Positions 48,712 through 59,709 of a stretch of DNA of 64,000 nt are shown here, one piece after another. The stretch is from Cryptomeria japonica (Eukaryota; Streptophyta; Pinopsida; Cupressales; Cupressaceae). The position numbers and the translations under genes were made by a program. A model generated the notes under the pieces. The model had not been told where the DNA came from, did no database searches, and saw nothing but the letters and a program-made list of their open reading frames with translations. The stretch is taken from NCBI RefSeq assembly GCF_030272615.1, contig NC_081414.1:916183648-916247647 (forward strand), given 5' to 3'. Within the stretch, counting starts at the first letter, position 1. Every line of letters begins with the position of its first letter.

Positions 48712-50131
48712 TCGCTCGTGTCCTTCTCCAAGGGTCCAGAGCGAAAAGCGCTCCTGTCCCTCTCCAAGGGACCAGAGCGAAAATGCTTAGTTGAGCCATT
48801 CCTGACCTTGTTTGGACGAATCGAGACATCAAAGGCATGGTGAAGGACGAAATGAGCATGATAGAGCATCCAGACTTGATCAAAAACAACGAAATGATGA
48901 AGTTTTTGCCTAGAGGGTTAAATTCGCTCCTGTCCCTCACTGAAGGACCAGAGCGATGTCCTTCATTGGGCAAAATCTAGGCAAAAATCAAGACAAGTTT
49001 ACGTTCAAAGGCAAGGAAGAATGTGAGATGAACTCATTGAATACAAATTGAAGATTTTAAAACGTCTGCAAGGGTCCCAAAAGGCCTAGTTCGCTCCTGT
49101 CCCTCAGGAAGGGACCAGAGCGATTTTTGTTATAATTGATTTTCTTGCCAAGTTGCAGACGATATCAAGGCATGGATGAATGGGGTAGAGCATGACGAGT
49201 CCGTTGAATATAAATTTGGGACCTGACAAAGTGGAATGAAGGCCACAAGGGATGGATCGCTCCTGTCCCTCTCCAAGGGACCAGGGCGATACAGTGGTTC
49301 AGGGCCGTTCCTCCAAGTTCAAGACCTTCTAAGACAAGGAACGAGGGTGGCAAGGACATTTCAAGACATCTTCATCGAGCACAAGCACTTAAAGGTCGTC
49401 ACGTTGAAGGAATTTGCACTCAAATCCCCAGTTCGCTCCTGTCCCTCAGGAAGGGACCAGAGCGAAATTTGTATAAGGACATGAAATTTGAAAGTTGATC
49501 ACGTCCCAGGTATCCAAGGGAATCGAAAAGGCTTCATTCTACACGATGAAGACATTTGCAAGGTAAAGACAAGCTCAAAATGTTGAACTTCGCTCCTGTC
49601 CCTCAGGAAGGGACCAGAGCGATGTTGAAGGTATTGACCAATTCATGCAAAAATCACGTTAAGACAAGGCTTCACAAGGTCATACAAGGTTCAAGGCGTC
49701 TTTTGAAAGTGATATATCAAAGTTTGGAACGTCCAAATGTTATCAATCAAGCTAAGGAGTCTATATCGCTCCTGTCCTTTGGACAAGGACCAAAGCGATT
49801 TCTATTAAAACACTCATGCTCCTTCAAAATCAAGACAATGCAAGGGTGGGCAAGATCGAGGACGCCATTTGAAAGATAATGAACGAGGAACAAAGGTTGA
49901 AAGGTGGCAAATTCTAGCTAGAACACATGGATCGCTCCTGTCCCTCTCCAAGGGACCAGGGCGATATCACATCTTAAAGACATTCCTTCGCACAAACAAG
50001 TCAATCAAACTTGAAGGACCCAGCTAAAATACCGATTTGAACGTAAGGATCAAGATTTTGGACGTCAAAAATGCAAGGATCAAGACCAAGAAGGTAGATC
50101 GCTCCTGTCCCTCAGTCAGGGACCAGGGCGA
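48712..50131 (+). repeat. Ten 33-bp hairpin repeats in LTR3 U3
   Basis: Start positions: 48712, 48748, 48924, 49091, 49257, 49433, 49590, 49766, 49932, 50099. Every copy is exactly 33 bp: outer stem TCGCT/AGCGA, a three-base internal loop on each side, inner stem GTCCCT/AGGGAC and a five-base loop (CTCCA, CAGGA and others). Copy 8 has GTCCTT/AAGGAC, a paired change that keeps the stem; copies with GGCGA keep it by a G.T pair. The spacers between them are far less alike than the hairpins. Confidence 0.95.
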
Positions 50132-51483
50132 TGAGGTACGTATATTCATCTTCAAAATTTGGCGCTCAAACAAATATTTTTGAATTTATCTTAAATGCTA
50201 AAAAAAAAAAAATCGATATTTTATTGAAAGCATTTAAAAATTGCGTTTGGTATTAATTAATTATTTTGCCTTGTAAGAAAAACCGAATTTATTAATTTAA
50301 ATGACAAAGGCATTTAATTAATTATTTATTAATTAATAAAATCAAGTTGAGCGCTTGGGTTTATTTTGTCAAGGTCGGCCTTTATTATTTATTTAAAAAT
50401 CGTTTTAATTGCTATATTTTGCAAAAAGTCGGCCTAAGGTCAATATGAAGGTGAGCGCCTATAAAGGAAGGTGTTTATTTCATTTTCACATCATCATTTA
50501 TCATCTCTCATATGCGACTTGGAGAAGGCAAAAGAGGAGCGAATTTCATACAAAGGAAGGGCGAAATTATCATTCAAGAAGAGGAGCGAATTCAATCAAA
50601 GGTGGTGCGAAACTACTATCCAAAGGAGAGGCGAACTTGAAGTTTCAAGTTAGGCGAACTTGCCAAGGACATTGAAGAACACATCAAAGATTCCAAGGGT
50701 GGCGAATTAATAAAGAGGACGTTCATTATCCTTCAAGATCAAGTCAAAGGCTTCAAATTTTGATTTTTGCCTAGGCAAATTCCTCATTTTGCATTCTAGA
50801 GTTAGCTCTCTAGTGAGGTATGGCGATATGGATTTATTGTTTTGATTTTGATTGTTGATCGTCATAGCCTTCAAATTTTGAATTTTGAATTTTGAATTCC
50901 AGTAGCCCGATCGTTTTTTAGGAAATGATAATTCAAGGACTTATCATGAGGTTTCCTAAAATTAATTTAATCTATGCTATTCATTGCAAAATCATGTTAC
51001 TAATTTTGAAATGTTGTGTAGGCATCAAATGGAGATCTCATCAAGGAAAATCAAGCCGGATCAAGGACGGTCTTCGCCGGGACGATCAAGCCAGGACAAG
51101 GGTGACCTTTTTCAATCCAGCGTTCCAAGGCGAGGTACATCATCTTCCTGCACATCAAGGACACAAGGAGTTAGAACAAGGGCTCGTTGAAGAAGCAAAT
51201 AATTCCAGATGAATTAATTAAAGATAGCCTCTCAACGACATCAAATTGAATATCTAGCAAGCTACAAGTGTCAGATGAGGTGGCGTCCTAGTCATCATTT
51301 CTCCAATCAGTGAGGTCCACCTCAGCATGTCCAGATTCAATGTACTTAACTCATGGAAGGTGGCACAAACTCCGATGTACCTACCCTGGCTATCCATTGG
51401 TCGATTTTTCTAGAGGGGACATGTGTCCAAGCAATACAATTTTATCATTGGTCAACCATTAAATGTTATGTAATGGTTGTAAC

Positions 51484-51501
51484 AAACCCTAATTAGGGTT
51501 T
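51484..51501 (+). promoter_or_regulatory. Palindromic telo-box pair upstream of LTR3 TATA
   Basis: AAACCCTAATTAGGGTTT is a perfect 18-bp palindrome made of two head-to-head telo-boxes. It ends 64 bp before the TATA box. Telo-boxes are bound by TRB-type Myb proteins and others in plants. Confidence 0.75.
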
Positions 51502-51565
51502 TCATTGTTGAATCTTGGCCATTGATCTTGAATTGATCTAAGCCATCAAATTGTATTGTGGGCAC

Positions 51566-51573
51566 TATATAAG
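51566..51573 (+). promoter_or_regulatory. LTR3 TATA box
   Basis: TATATAAG, followed ~20 bp later by CATTTGTAAAGG, a block kept in all family-A copies and likely near the transcription start. The same pair occurs in LTR4 (TATATAAG 59773), LTR5 (minus strand, 61016-61023), LTR1 (TATTTAAG 34461) and LTR2 (TATAAAAG 39840). Confidence 0.8.
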
Positions 51574-52739
51574 CCCAGGCATTTCATTTGTAAAGGCTAA
51601 TTTTAGCAAGCAATAAGTTAGAGATAGTATGTAAATAGTTGGAAGAGTTAGAATATAGTTGATAGAATAGTAATTAGAGTAGAATAGGAGGACAAGGCAA
51701 GAAATTGTTGCCATTGATTGTAAACAAACTCCATTTTCATTGAAGTAATGGTGAAATATGTCGTTTTCTTGCAATTTGCATGGTTTCTTGTTGAGTCTTC
51801 AATCTTAGATGGTAGATGATTAGATGAATGAAGGAAATGTGATTGATTGATGGTGGAATTCGTATATCCATACTACTAGCAGTTTGTTGATTGCAGACTT
51901 GCCTTGTGTAGTCAACTGGAATAGTTCAACTTAAGCTCAATTTCAATTTGTTGCCTCTTCATTGATATGCATCAACTTGGATGGTATCTATGCCTGCGGT
52001 GATGATTTGAACATCATAAAGCTCCCTTAGAAGATCGCACTAGTCTTGTGTAGATGTTCCATTGATGTCAAAACAAGATCTAGTTAGAGTTTCATCAAAA
52101 ATCAAGTCATTGCTCCTACATTCTTAGTATTAGGATTAGATCCTCTCTTCGCCCTTATCCTTTTTTCCATTTTTCAAATCTAAGTTAGTAAGAGCCTGTG
52201 TCCAGCAAAGCAGATCGGAAGTTCAATCATCACATGTAAGTCCCCTTGTGATCCCAGCAAATCACATCATACCACTGGAGCTTGTCCACACGTAGAGACC
52301 CTACATCAAAGAACCTTGGAGTTTACCTAACTGATCCTTTACGCGAATCTTCAGCAGTTAGAGACTATTTTCTCAAGAGAGGATAAGATACCCTTAGGTA
52401 TTTTATTCTGTGTTAGGCTGTGTACAAAATACACGTCAACACATCCCACCTTCGGTGGGTGATTCACCTCCTGTGGAATATTTTATTGTTTCTCCTACCT
52501 ACCCTCACCTACCCTTGTTTCTCATTGGGCCACATGTCATGTTCATGTGCTCACATATCCATATGGCCTTGCCTTTATAAGTAGGCTCATCTTCTATGTA
52601 TGGTTTATCCAATTGATCATATTTTGCATCTTGATGAGAATAGAGTTTGTTCTTGTCAATCTATTGTCTCTCTTATTTGTGCTATTCATTGTGCTCTAGA
52701 TCTTGGCTATAATTGACAGATTCTTACAATTTTAAAATT

Positions 52740-53016
52740 CACCTTTTTAACTAAAAACTCATTTTTGCTAGAATGATAATGATGATGAATAATGAAAATT
52801 GGGGTCAACCATGAAGCTTAAGTATAAATAGACACTCTCTTCAAGAATCTTGAGAATGCACCAAAAGTCAAAGTTCATTTTGGAAAGTGTCATAGGAGTC
52901 CTCTAGACCAATTGAGCTCATTGCCAATATTAAACATCCCCTCTAGCAATGTTGATGATCACTAAGAAAGTCAAAGCCAACTACAATACCAAAGTGACTG
53001 AAAATGGGACATTATA
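52740..53016 (-). mobile_element. Family-B (gypsy-type) LTR start, minus strand
   Basis: On the minus strand it begins TATAATGTCCC at 53016, near the family-B start TGTAATGTCCC, and has a TATA-like TATTTATA at 52823-52830. Its downstream limit is unclear because it abuts the copia LTR near 52728. Confidence 0.5.
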
Positions 53017-53054
53017 GTTCTCCCTCCCCAAAGATTACTTGTCCTCAAGCAATG
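53017..53054 (-). other. Polypurine tract and end of a gypsy internal region
   Basis: The minus strand reads ATTGCTTGAGGACAAGTAAT, then CTTTGGGGAGGGAGAAC directly before the LTR start. GCTTGAGGACAAGC followed by a GGGGAG-type purine tract is a well-known sequence at the 3' end of many plant gypsy internal regions. It assigns LTR family B to a gypsy lineage. Confidence 0.7.
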
Positions 53055-55703
53055 CAAACCCACAATATCACCAAATTGATCTAAATTGAAACCAAATGCG
53101 AACCCAAGGTCCCAAGTCAATCTCAGAAAAGAACCACCATGCTATAGCTGCACCACTTTGATTAAAACTATAAACCTATTATACCAATTTTGCACTCTAC
53201 TCTCCTATGACCCAATAATGTAATCATCCTCTAAAACCAAACTAGAATACCTAAAAGGGCTGAATTCTATACCATGAAAGATCTCCTAACAAATCATCTC
53301 AATATGGTCTACATCTGCAATCCGAATACCAACATGATCCTAGGCAACAAGAAAAATAATCTGCTCAACAAGAAGACATGATCCTTAGCATATCTCATTA
53401 TGGTGACCCAAAAGTTATGCAAATTAGTCCCTAACAAGTGGTTGATAAAGAAGATGACAGCAATGTCAAATCTGAAAGTTACCATCTTGGGAATGCTTTT
53501 GTTGTCTGTAATGTGCCTTTATGTATATTTTTATGAAATGAGGGAACAATTAACTAATAAATCAATTGCAAGAGACTTCTTATCAAAACACAAAATCCTT
53601 ATGAATCTTATATTGCTGATGATAAATACCACTTAATGGAATGACAATTGATGATCTGCTATAAACTTGTATCAATTCTGAAGCATGCAATTAATATTGA
53701 TATATGATATTAAAGTATTATCAAATCTGCAATATGTAACTCTAGCTGATCTGCTGTCTCTGATATAGCTTTGGGGATTATGCAATGGCAATCTGATCCA
53801 ATCTGCAATTATGGAGTGGTCTCTGCTATTCCTAATACTATATCACAGTGTTTGATTTTGCTAAGGAAACATGCTTTGGTGCTGTTCCAGATTTCTGACT
53901 TTGAATATATACAGCCTGATTGGCCTTTGAAGGCTAATTGCTCGATTGAGCAATCCAATAATGGATATAAATGTAAATAGAAGACAAATCCGATGATGCT
54001 TGTGGTTTGAGTCTTCTTTCATATCTTTTGGATCGAACAGTGAACACATCCTAATCACACTTCTTCATGAACAATGATTATTGTCTTAATCACATATTTC
54101 CACTAATCGTCTTCAGGGCTACATATTACAGTAGACACTGCACTATAAATTCTTATCTTGGATGCATTCCATTTACCTTTTCAAATCAAATAGGTTTCTA
54201 TTGATTGATTCTTATTGTAGATATATTAATCGTATGGTAAAGATTACTTATTTTCAAAAGATGTATCATGTAAGATTTAAAAGACGAACCTTCAACTTTT
54301 GGAAAACATTCCTTGAGTGATCTCATTGCTGAAAATTAAGGACCATTCAACATCTTGAATAGCTATTTTTGTAGTTTATAAAACATACACAGATTCTCCA
54401 ACAATTTTGAGATTAACAAGCCAATTTACGTCAAGAACCAACAATACGATTATTTCGATTGAGAGTAATTGCTTATCATCCAAGAAAAGAGGGAAAGCAT
54501 CTACAATGATCCCAAAGGAAATTAAGTCTATGCCTTCAACAATTAAGCAAATAGGAAAATTGGCAGCAAGTTTATCTGTGTTGTGTGTGTTTGTGTATTC
54601 AGTGAGAGAGAGTAACCTGCGTTTGTAGCCATGTAGCAACTTGTAACGATCGCATTCCATGGTGGCACTGCATCATTATTAATCTTTAGAGTCAACAACT
54701 CAAGCACAGTTTAGAGATACAATTAACAAAGAACTAATGTATTTACTCTCTTGCTCTAACTTTTTAATTAGGCAAATTTCAATCTCGTAAAACTTTCCTT
54801 GTCTATAACTGCAATAAATCAGTAATTTTGTATAGGGTTTTACCTTGAAATTAAAGAACTTATAAATCAAAATTCATCATGTAACCTTCTAGACAATAAA
54901 ATAGATAAATAATTCAGCACCAACTAGAAGGGCTTGCAATTTAATAAGGTAGGAATTTTGGTTCTGGAAATGCATTGATGTAATCATCAACCATTGACTC
55001 TTTTCAAAACAAAACAATTAATCGTAAACTCTTGAAAAAGAAAGGAAGTGTGCTAATGTTGACAATTGATAAAAGTAGGTCACTTGGAGTTGCAAGAACA
55101 AGCAGACACATAAGTACTAAGGTAAAAAGAATCTAGATTCTAACAAGTGACCAAAAGTAAAATGGTGTAAACATAACCAGAGGTAACCTACTGTGGTACG
55201 CAACCATAAACAATAGGATCTAAATGAAAATAGAAAATGCTATGTGAGGTGATAATGTCACAAGGAACTGATGAATATCAAACTTGGGAAGCGCAACTAA
55301 AAATCAACCTGTAGCAAGGTTGGAGATAGAAGAACCAACATAACCATCATATGCCACCACAGGCAGGCCAATGCAGGATTTGATTATGTCCAAAGAAAAT
55401 TGTCCAAGACTAAGGAGGTAAGGTTAGATAAATACTAGAAGGAAATTAGGCAGAGTCCCTAGAATCTCTCTTGATGCATGTCTTAGGGTAAAGAAAAAAT
55501 AAGCAATACATGCCTATCTATGTGCCCCAATTTGTCAACCAAAGGAGCTACAAAACAGTGGAATACAAAAATCAAGCAGATCCATATATCATTGGATAAG
55601 GAGAGTGAAAGAGGTTGGGGCTTGTTTACCATAGAGATGAATGATATGTCATTGAGGGATCCCCATATGTGTGTGATCAGCAGTAAATAGGGGCTATTTT
55701 AAC
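53055..55703. other. No gene seen
   Basis: If the gypsy reading is right, this would be the 3' untranslated and internal part of that minus-strand element, but I could not find pol motifs. Short frames (53400-53636, 54376-54660 minus, 54407-54628) have no recognisable domain. Confidence 0.45.
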
Positions 55704-56305
55704 CAGAGTTACAAGAATCATCAGGACTCACCTAGACTCGACAAGTCCCGAAGGAAGTGACATCAAACAAGTTTGGGAGACTCAGCAGCCAAGTACTCGC
55801 CAAACTCGCCAAACTCACCAGAATCGATGAGTCCCAATGGAAAGACTTGGCCAAAGCTGGCAAAGTTAAAAACATTAAAAAAAAAAAAAAAAAAAATCGT
55901 CTTATATTTGTCTTCTACATCCTAAAAGCAACTTCACTTCAATTTCAAGCCAAAGGAGAAGGAAAAAAGAGAATTTTGAACTGAAATTGGATTGCATTGA
56001 AGGGAAACCAGCAAGGAGATTGAACAAAAGATGGTGGTTGAATCACATTTGGGCAGGTTTATAGATACTGTTGAAGCACCAAGAGGAGTCTACAAAGGAT
56101 TGGGAAGAGCTCACCATTGACTTAAAGCAAGAATTAAGAGGCAAGTTTGCATTTTGAAGATTTTTTTTGTATCTTTTAACAAAAATTTCGTTTACATTTT
56201 TTTTTCTATTTTGTTTTAGAGGACCAAAAAACAAACAACGATGTGTTTAATTTTTATGTTGAACAAACCCTATATGTTTTGTAAAAAAAATAGTTTTATA
56301 TTCTC
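55704..56305 (+). mobile_element. Second hAT element, 5' part
   Basis: CTCGACAAGTCC, ACTCGCCAAACTCGCC and ACTCACCAGAATCGATGAG at 55730-55830 resemble the subterminal motifs of the hAT at 26020, and the layout (motif cluster, long leader, BED exon) is the same. The left end may be CAGAGTTACAAG at 55704. A run of about 20 A lies near 55880. It is interrupted at 56306 by LTR5 and resumes at 62769. Confidence 0.55.
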
Positions 56306-57002
56306 TGTTGATGTGTATTTTATGATGTCTTCCAACACAGAATAAAATACTAAGTATCTTATCCTCTCTTGAACAAAATCCCCCCAAGTGCTAAACTGCG
56401 TGATCATATGGGATGACTCCTAGGTTCCGAATGTCAGGTCTTGACGTGCTCTTGGATAGACTCGGTGTGTATGATGTGATTTTGTTGGAATCACAGGGAA
56501 GACTTACGTTGAAACTTGAATGCCTGAATACTGCTGGAATGTGGAATTTTACTTGACTTCAAAAAGGAACAAAAGAGATATGGTTGAGAAAGCTAATCTA
56601 ATCCTAGGAATGTAAGAAATTATGAATGATTTAGTGAAATTCAACTAGACTTCGCTTGGTCATGCAAAGCAACAACTCCACAAAGTTTACTGCAATCTCC
56701 TAAGGTAAGTGTTGTGACTATTTCACACATCGCCCCATTGCAAATGGGGACCCCCACTTTTTTCTGCTTTCCAGGATAGTGGTAGACCCCCACTTTTTTC
56801 TACTTTCCAGGATAGTGGTAGAGTCTTTTTCTATTAGCCTTTGCATTGAAGAAGTGTAGTTGGTCAAGAGCTAATCAAGTCAAGTCTCCCTCTCTTGATT
56901 AAGTGAGGTCAGTCAATTTTCAAGGCTTTCGAAATGAATGATTTACATCTTTTGCTTGCAGAACTAGGGATGAAATGCTAAATTTGGCTAAGGCATGAAA
57001 AT

Positions 57003-58365
57003 TTCCTTTGATTGCCTGGATCAGCAACTAAGGCATTGACAGCACTTCCTTTGCCCAGCCAAGGCATAATCCCTTCCACTTCTCCCAGCACTGCCAGTGG
57101 GTGCTCAAACCTGATCACTCCCATTTCCATTCCTCATCATTGCCATCACCATTTCATCCTTCCATTCTTTCCATCTCTCTCCCTCTTCACCACATCCTTC
57201 ACATCTCCCTTTCCACTTCCATTTCTTTCCATTCACCCTCACCTTCTCTTCCACCCTTCCATCCCTTATCCCTCCATCTTCCTTCATCTTTCACCCTTCC
57301 CTACACCCTTCCTTCCTTCCACTTCCTTCCAGCCTCTATCCACCTACCTTCCTATCCTCCATCTAACTTTCCACTCTCATCTCCTACATTTACCTTCACC
57401 CCACTACCACTTCCATCTCCCTTACCTTCCATCTCCTTCCAGCCTCTACCCACCTACCTTCCTACCCTCCATCTACCTTTCCCCTCCCATCTCCTACCTT
57501 TACCTTCACCCCACTACCACTTCCATCTCCTTTACCTTCCATCTCCTTCCACCTTACCCCCTCGTGACTTCTCCTTATCACTCCCTCTTCTTCATTGCAC
57601 CCTTTCCACCTTACTATCTTTGACTCCCTCCACTACCTTGCCATGCATGTTTGGGCCCTAAAAACTCTAAGATGGAGATTTAAAAAGTTTTTTTTAAGGC
57701 ATTATGATCTCCTTTGACTCCCTTTTACTACTGTAGCCTTGATTAGGTCCCACCAATTAAATATTAGATGCAAATTAAAGTTTCTAAGGAATTTCAACCA
57801 CTGACACCAGCACTTCTTTTGACTGTCCAAATCAGTGACACAAGAGATGACTGATTTCCTTTGCCTTTTTAAAAGTACGAACTGGTTGAGATCATTTCCT
57901 ATGCTCAAATTAAGTATATGAAAAGCATGGATGTTTGGAGAATAGATTGGGTAAGCAAAATTTGAGGAAATGTAAGGTCATTTCCTTTGACCCTTCTAAT
58001 CCACGATCATGCTTGGCATCATTTCCTTTGGCCCATCAGATCCCCGAACTGGCTGGGACTCATTTCCTTTGCCTCCTTGAATCCCTGATCCAGCCTAGAC
58101 TCATTTCCTTTGACCCCCAAGATCCCCGAACTGGCTGGGATCTCTTTCTTTGCCCTTTGAAGGATGTCCGATCAGCATGGGATGTGGTCCAAATCAGAAT
58201 AGACGAGTTTTTGATGATTTAAGGGCTGAGATAATGATTTTAAAATCAATTTCCTTTGCTCCTTATAATCCCCAGATTTCGACTTCCTTTGCCCTCTCCA
58301 ATCCACGAATTTTCACTTCATTTGCTCATTCAAAACTTCGATTTTTCCGCCCACCATTTCCTTTG
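57003..58365 (+). repeat. U3 repeat cassette of LTR4
   Basis: About a dozen copies of ATTTCCTTTG followed by CCC or ACC are scattered here, densest at 57975-58365. Several are followed by GATCCCCGAACTGGCTGGGA or variants. Spacing is about 30-60 bp. The sequence is unlike the cassettes of LTR2, LTR3 and LTR5. Confidence 0.75.
57110..57650 (+). repeat. ~540-bp pyrimidine-rich tract with 110-bp tandem copies
   Basis: The plus strand is almost only C, T and some A (CTTCCATCTCCTTCC and similar). Two ~110-bp units start at 57331 and 57441 (AGCCTCTA.CCACCTACCTT). The long open frames here (57012-57623, 57101-57661) are rich in Pro, Ser, Leu and His because of composition and are not genes. Such tracts can form triplex (H-form) DNA. 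Confidence 0.9.
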
Positions 58366-59691
58366 AGCAAGCAAATCCACAATAAGGATGAGGGAATCAT
58401 TGGTGCCAATCTTAAGGGAGAAGCCCACCGAAATGGTAAAGATGAGGTTTGATTTTACATTTTCAAGCCATTTAATACATAGGATCAAGTCGTCTTTTGA
58501 GTGAAAAGATACAGCCCTTAGCATTCAACGCCTATAAAAGGAGGTGTTTTATTTCATTTTAAAACATCATTCAAAGCAATCAGAATTCTGATCTGCATTT
58601 GAGGACAGCGAATTTCATCACAAAGAAGCAATATTTGCAACTATTTTGATCATTTCATTTATCAAAATACATTTTCAAGGCTGGCAATTCTGATTAGAAG
58701 GATTTTGAACTCATTTTTAATCCACTTTTAAAGGCAATCTGGGCAGAAATTTTGTGAAAATTCACCTAAAATCAGACTCAGAATCAGATGTTTCCAGACA
58801 GCAAAATGCATTTCCAGATTTGAAAGGGGGTTTTCCCACTTAATTGATGAGGTTTTGATGTGATAAGGGTTTGTTCGATTAAGTTCATTATATTATTTCA
58901 TTAATATGATTCAATATGTTTTCTTTTTCAGGTTTGATTGGAGAATCATAGCAAAGAATGAGAATGCACATTCAAGATTACATCAAGATGAAATGCACAA
59001 GGGGTTACTCCACAAGTTAACGATCTCTAACATGCGGAGCTTACAGCACTAAGGTGTTCAAATGAAGATCAAGGTAGCTCCAAGACATTCCAAACATAAG
59101 GGACAAAGGGAAATCAATCACCCCAAGATGAGAACTCACACATCAACATCAATATTCTCAAAGCAAAGACAAGGAAGATTGGAAAATGCAAGAGAAAGGC
59201 ATCATAACTACAGGGAAGATTTCACAAGATTCACAAGAGCAAGGCATGAGAATGTGCAAGCTAGAGGAATATAATTTTCATAATCTTGAATTTCCTCCGA
59301 AAATCCAAGAGCCATTGCAGTATAGCTAGAAGAGCTAATCAAAGTTGAAGGATCAACTTGAGCAAAGTCATCATCAATGCAATTCGATTGAGCTTGGAGA
59401 TGTTGAGTATCAAGAGATATGCCTCGTTCATCTACAACTTGTGAAGAGTTACATAAATCAAGCAAGTTGAAGTGGCGCCTAGTCATCACTTATCCAATCA
59501 TATCATTTCAAGATAAGGCATCCAAATTCAATGTAATTGACTCATCTACAAACAGATAACTACCACACATGGGCACAAAGTTCGATGTACCTACCGTCGT
59601 CATCTATTGGTTGAATTTTCAAAGAACATGTGTCCCATATTTTGTAACTTTGTCATTGGTCAAGCATTAAATGCTCTGCAATGGGTGTAAC

Positions 59692-59709
59692 AAACCCTAA
59701 TTAGGGTTT
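59692..59709 (+). promoter_or_regulatory. Palindromic telo-box pair upstream of LTR4 TATA
   Basis: AAACCCTAATTAGGGTTT, identical to LTR3, ending 63 bp before the TATA box at 59773. LTR5 has AAACCCTAATTGGGGTTT at 61087-61104, also 63 bp from its TATA box. Confidence 0.75.

Larger units (their letters stand above)
48321..52441 (+). mobile_element. Family-A LTR3, solo, 4121 bp
   Basis: Starts TGTTGTGACGTTTTCACACA followed by CCCCATTGCAAATGGGG and ends ATACACGTCAACA. CATCC flanks it exactly (48316-48320, 52442-52446). There is one TATA box (TATATAAG, 51566) and no gag or pol, so this is a solo LTR. U3 is 3245 bp and TATA-to-end 876 bp. U3 holds the ten 33-bp hairpins, then a set of GCGAA words (50530-50710), then the palindromic telo-box pair. 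It inserted into the 3' LTR of the copia element. Confidence 0.9.
48158..52728 (+). mobile_element. 3' LTR of the copia element, split by LTR3
   Basis: A polypurine tract AAGAGGGGG (48149-48157) is directly followed by TGTTGGTATAAATT, the LTR start. The LTR runs to 48320, is interrupted by LTR3 and its target duplication, and resumes at 52447 to about 52728 (TCTTACA). Joined, it would be about 450 bp. The part after the break has TATAAGTAGGC near 52576, a likely promoter. Which CA is the true end is uncertain. Confidence 0.7.

Noticed and set aside
48712-50131. CRISPR-like array (33-bp repeats with spacers)
   Set aside because: The repeats are regular, but spacers are ~125-145 bp, the sequence lies within a plant retrotransposon LTR and no cas genes are present.
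54376-54660. 94-codon minus-strand open frame with hydrophobic stretches
   Set aside because: No family match recognised, an overlapping plus-strand frame is equally open, and no splice or promoter context is visible.
57012-57661. Open frames of 203 and 186 codons rich in Pro, Ser, Leu and His
   Set aside because: They overlap in different frames over a pyrimidine-rich tandem tract. This is a composition effect.
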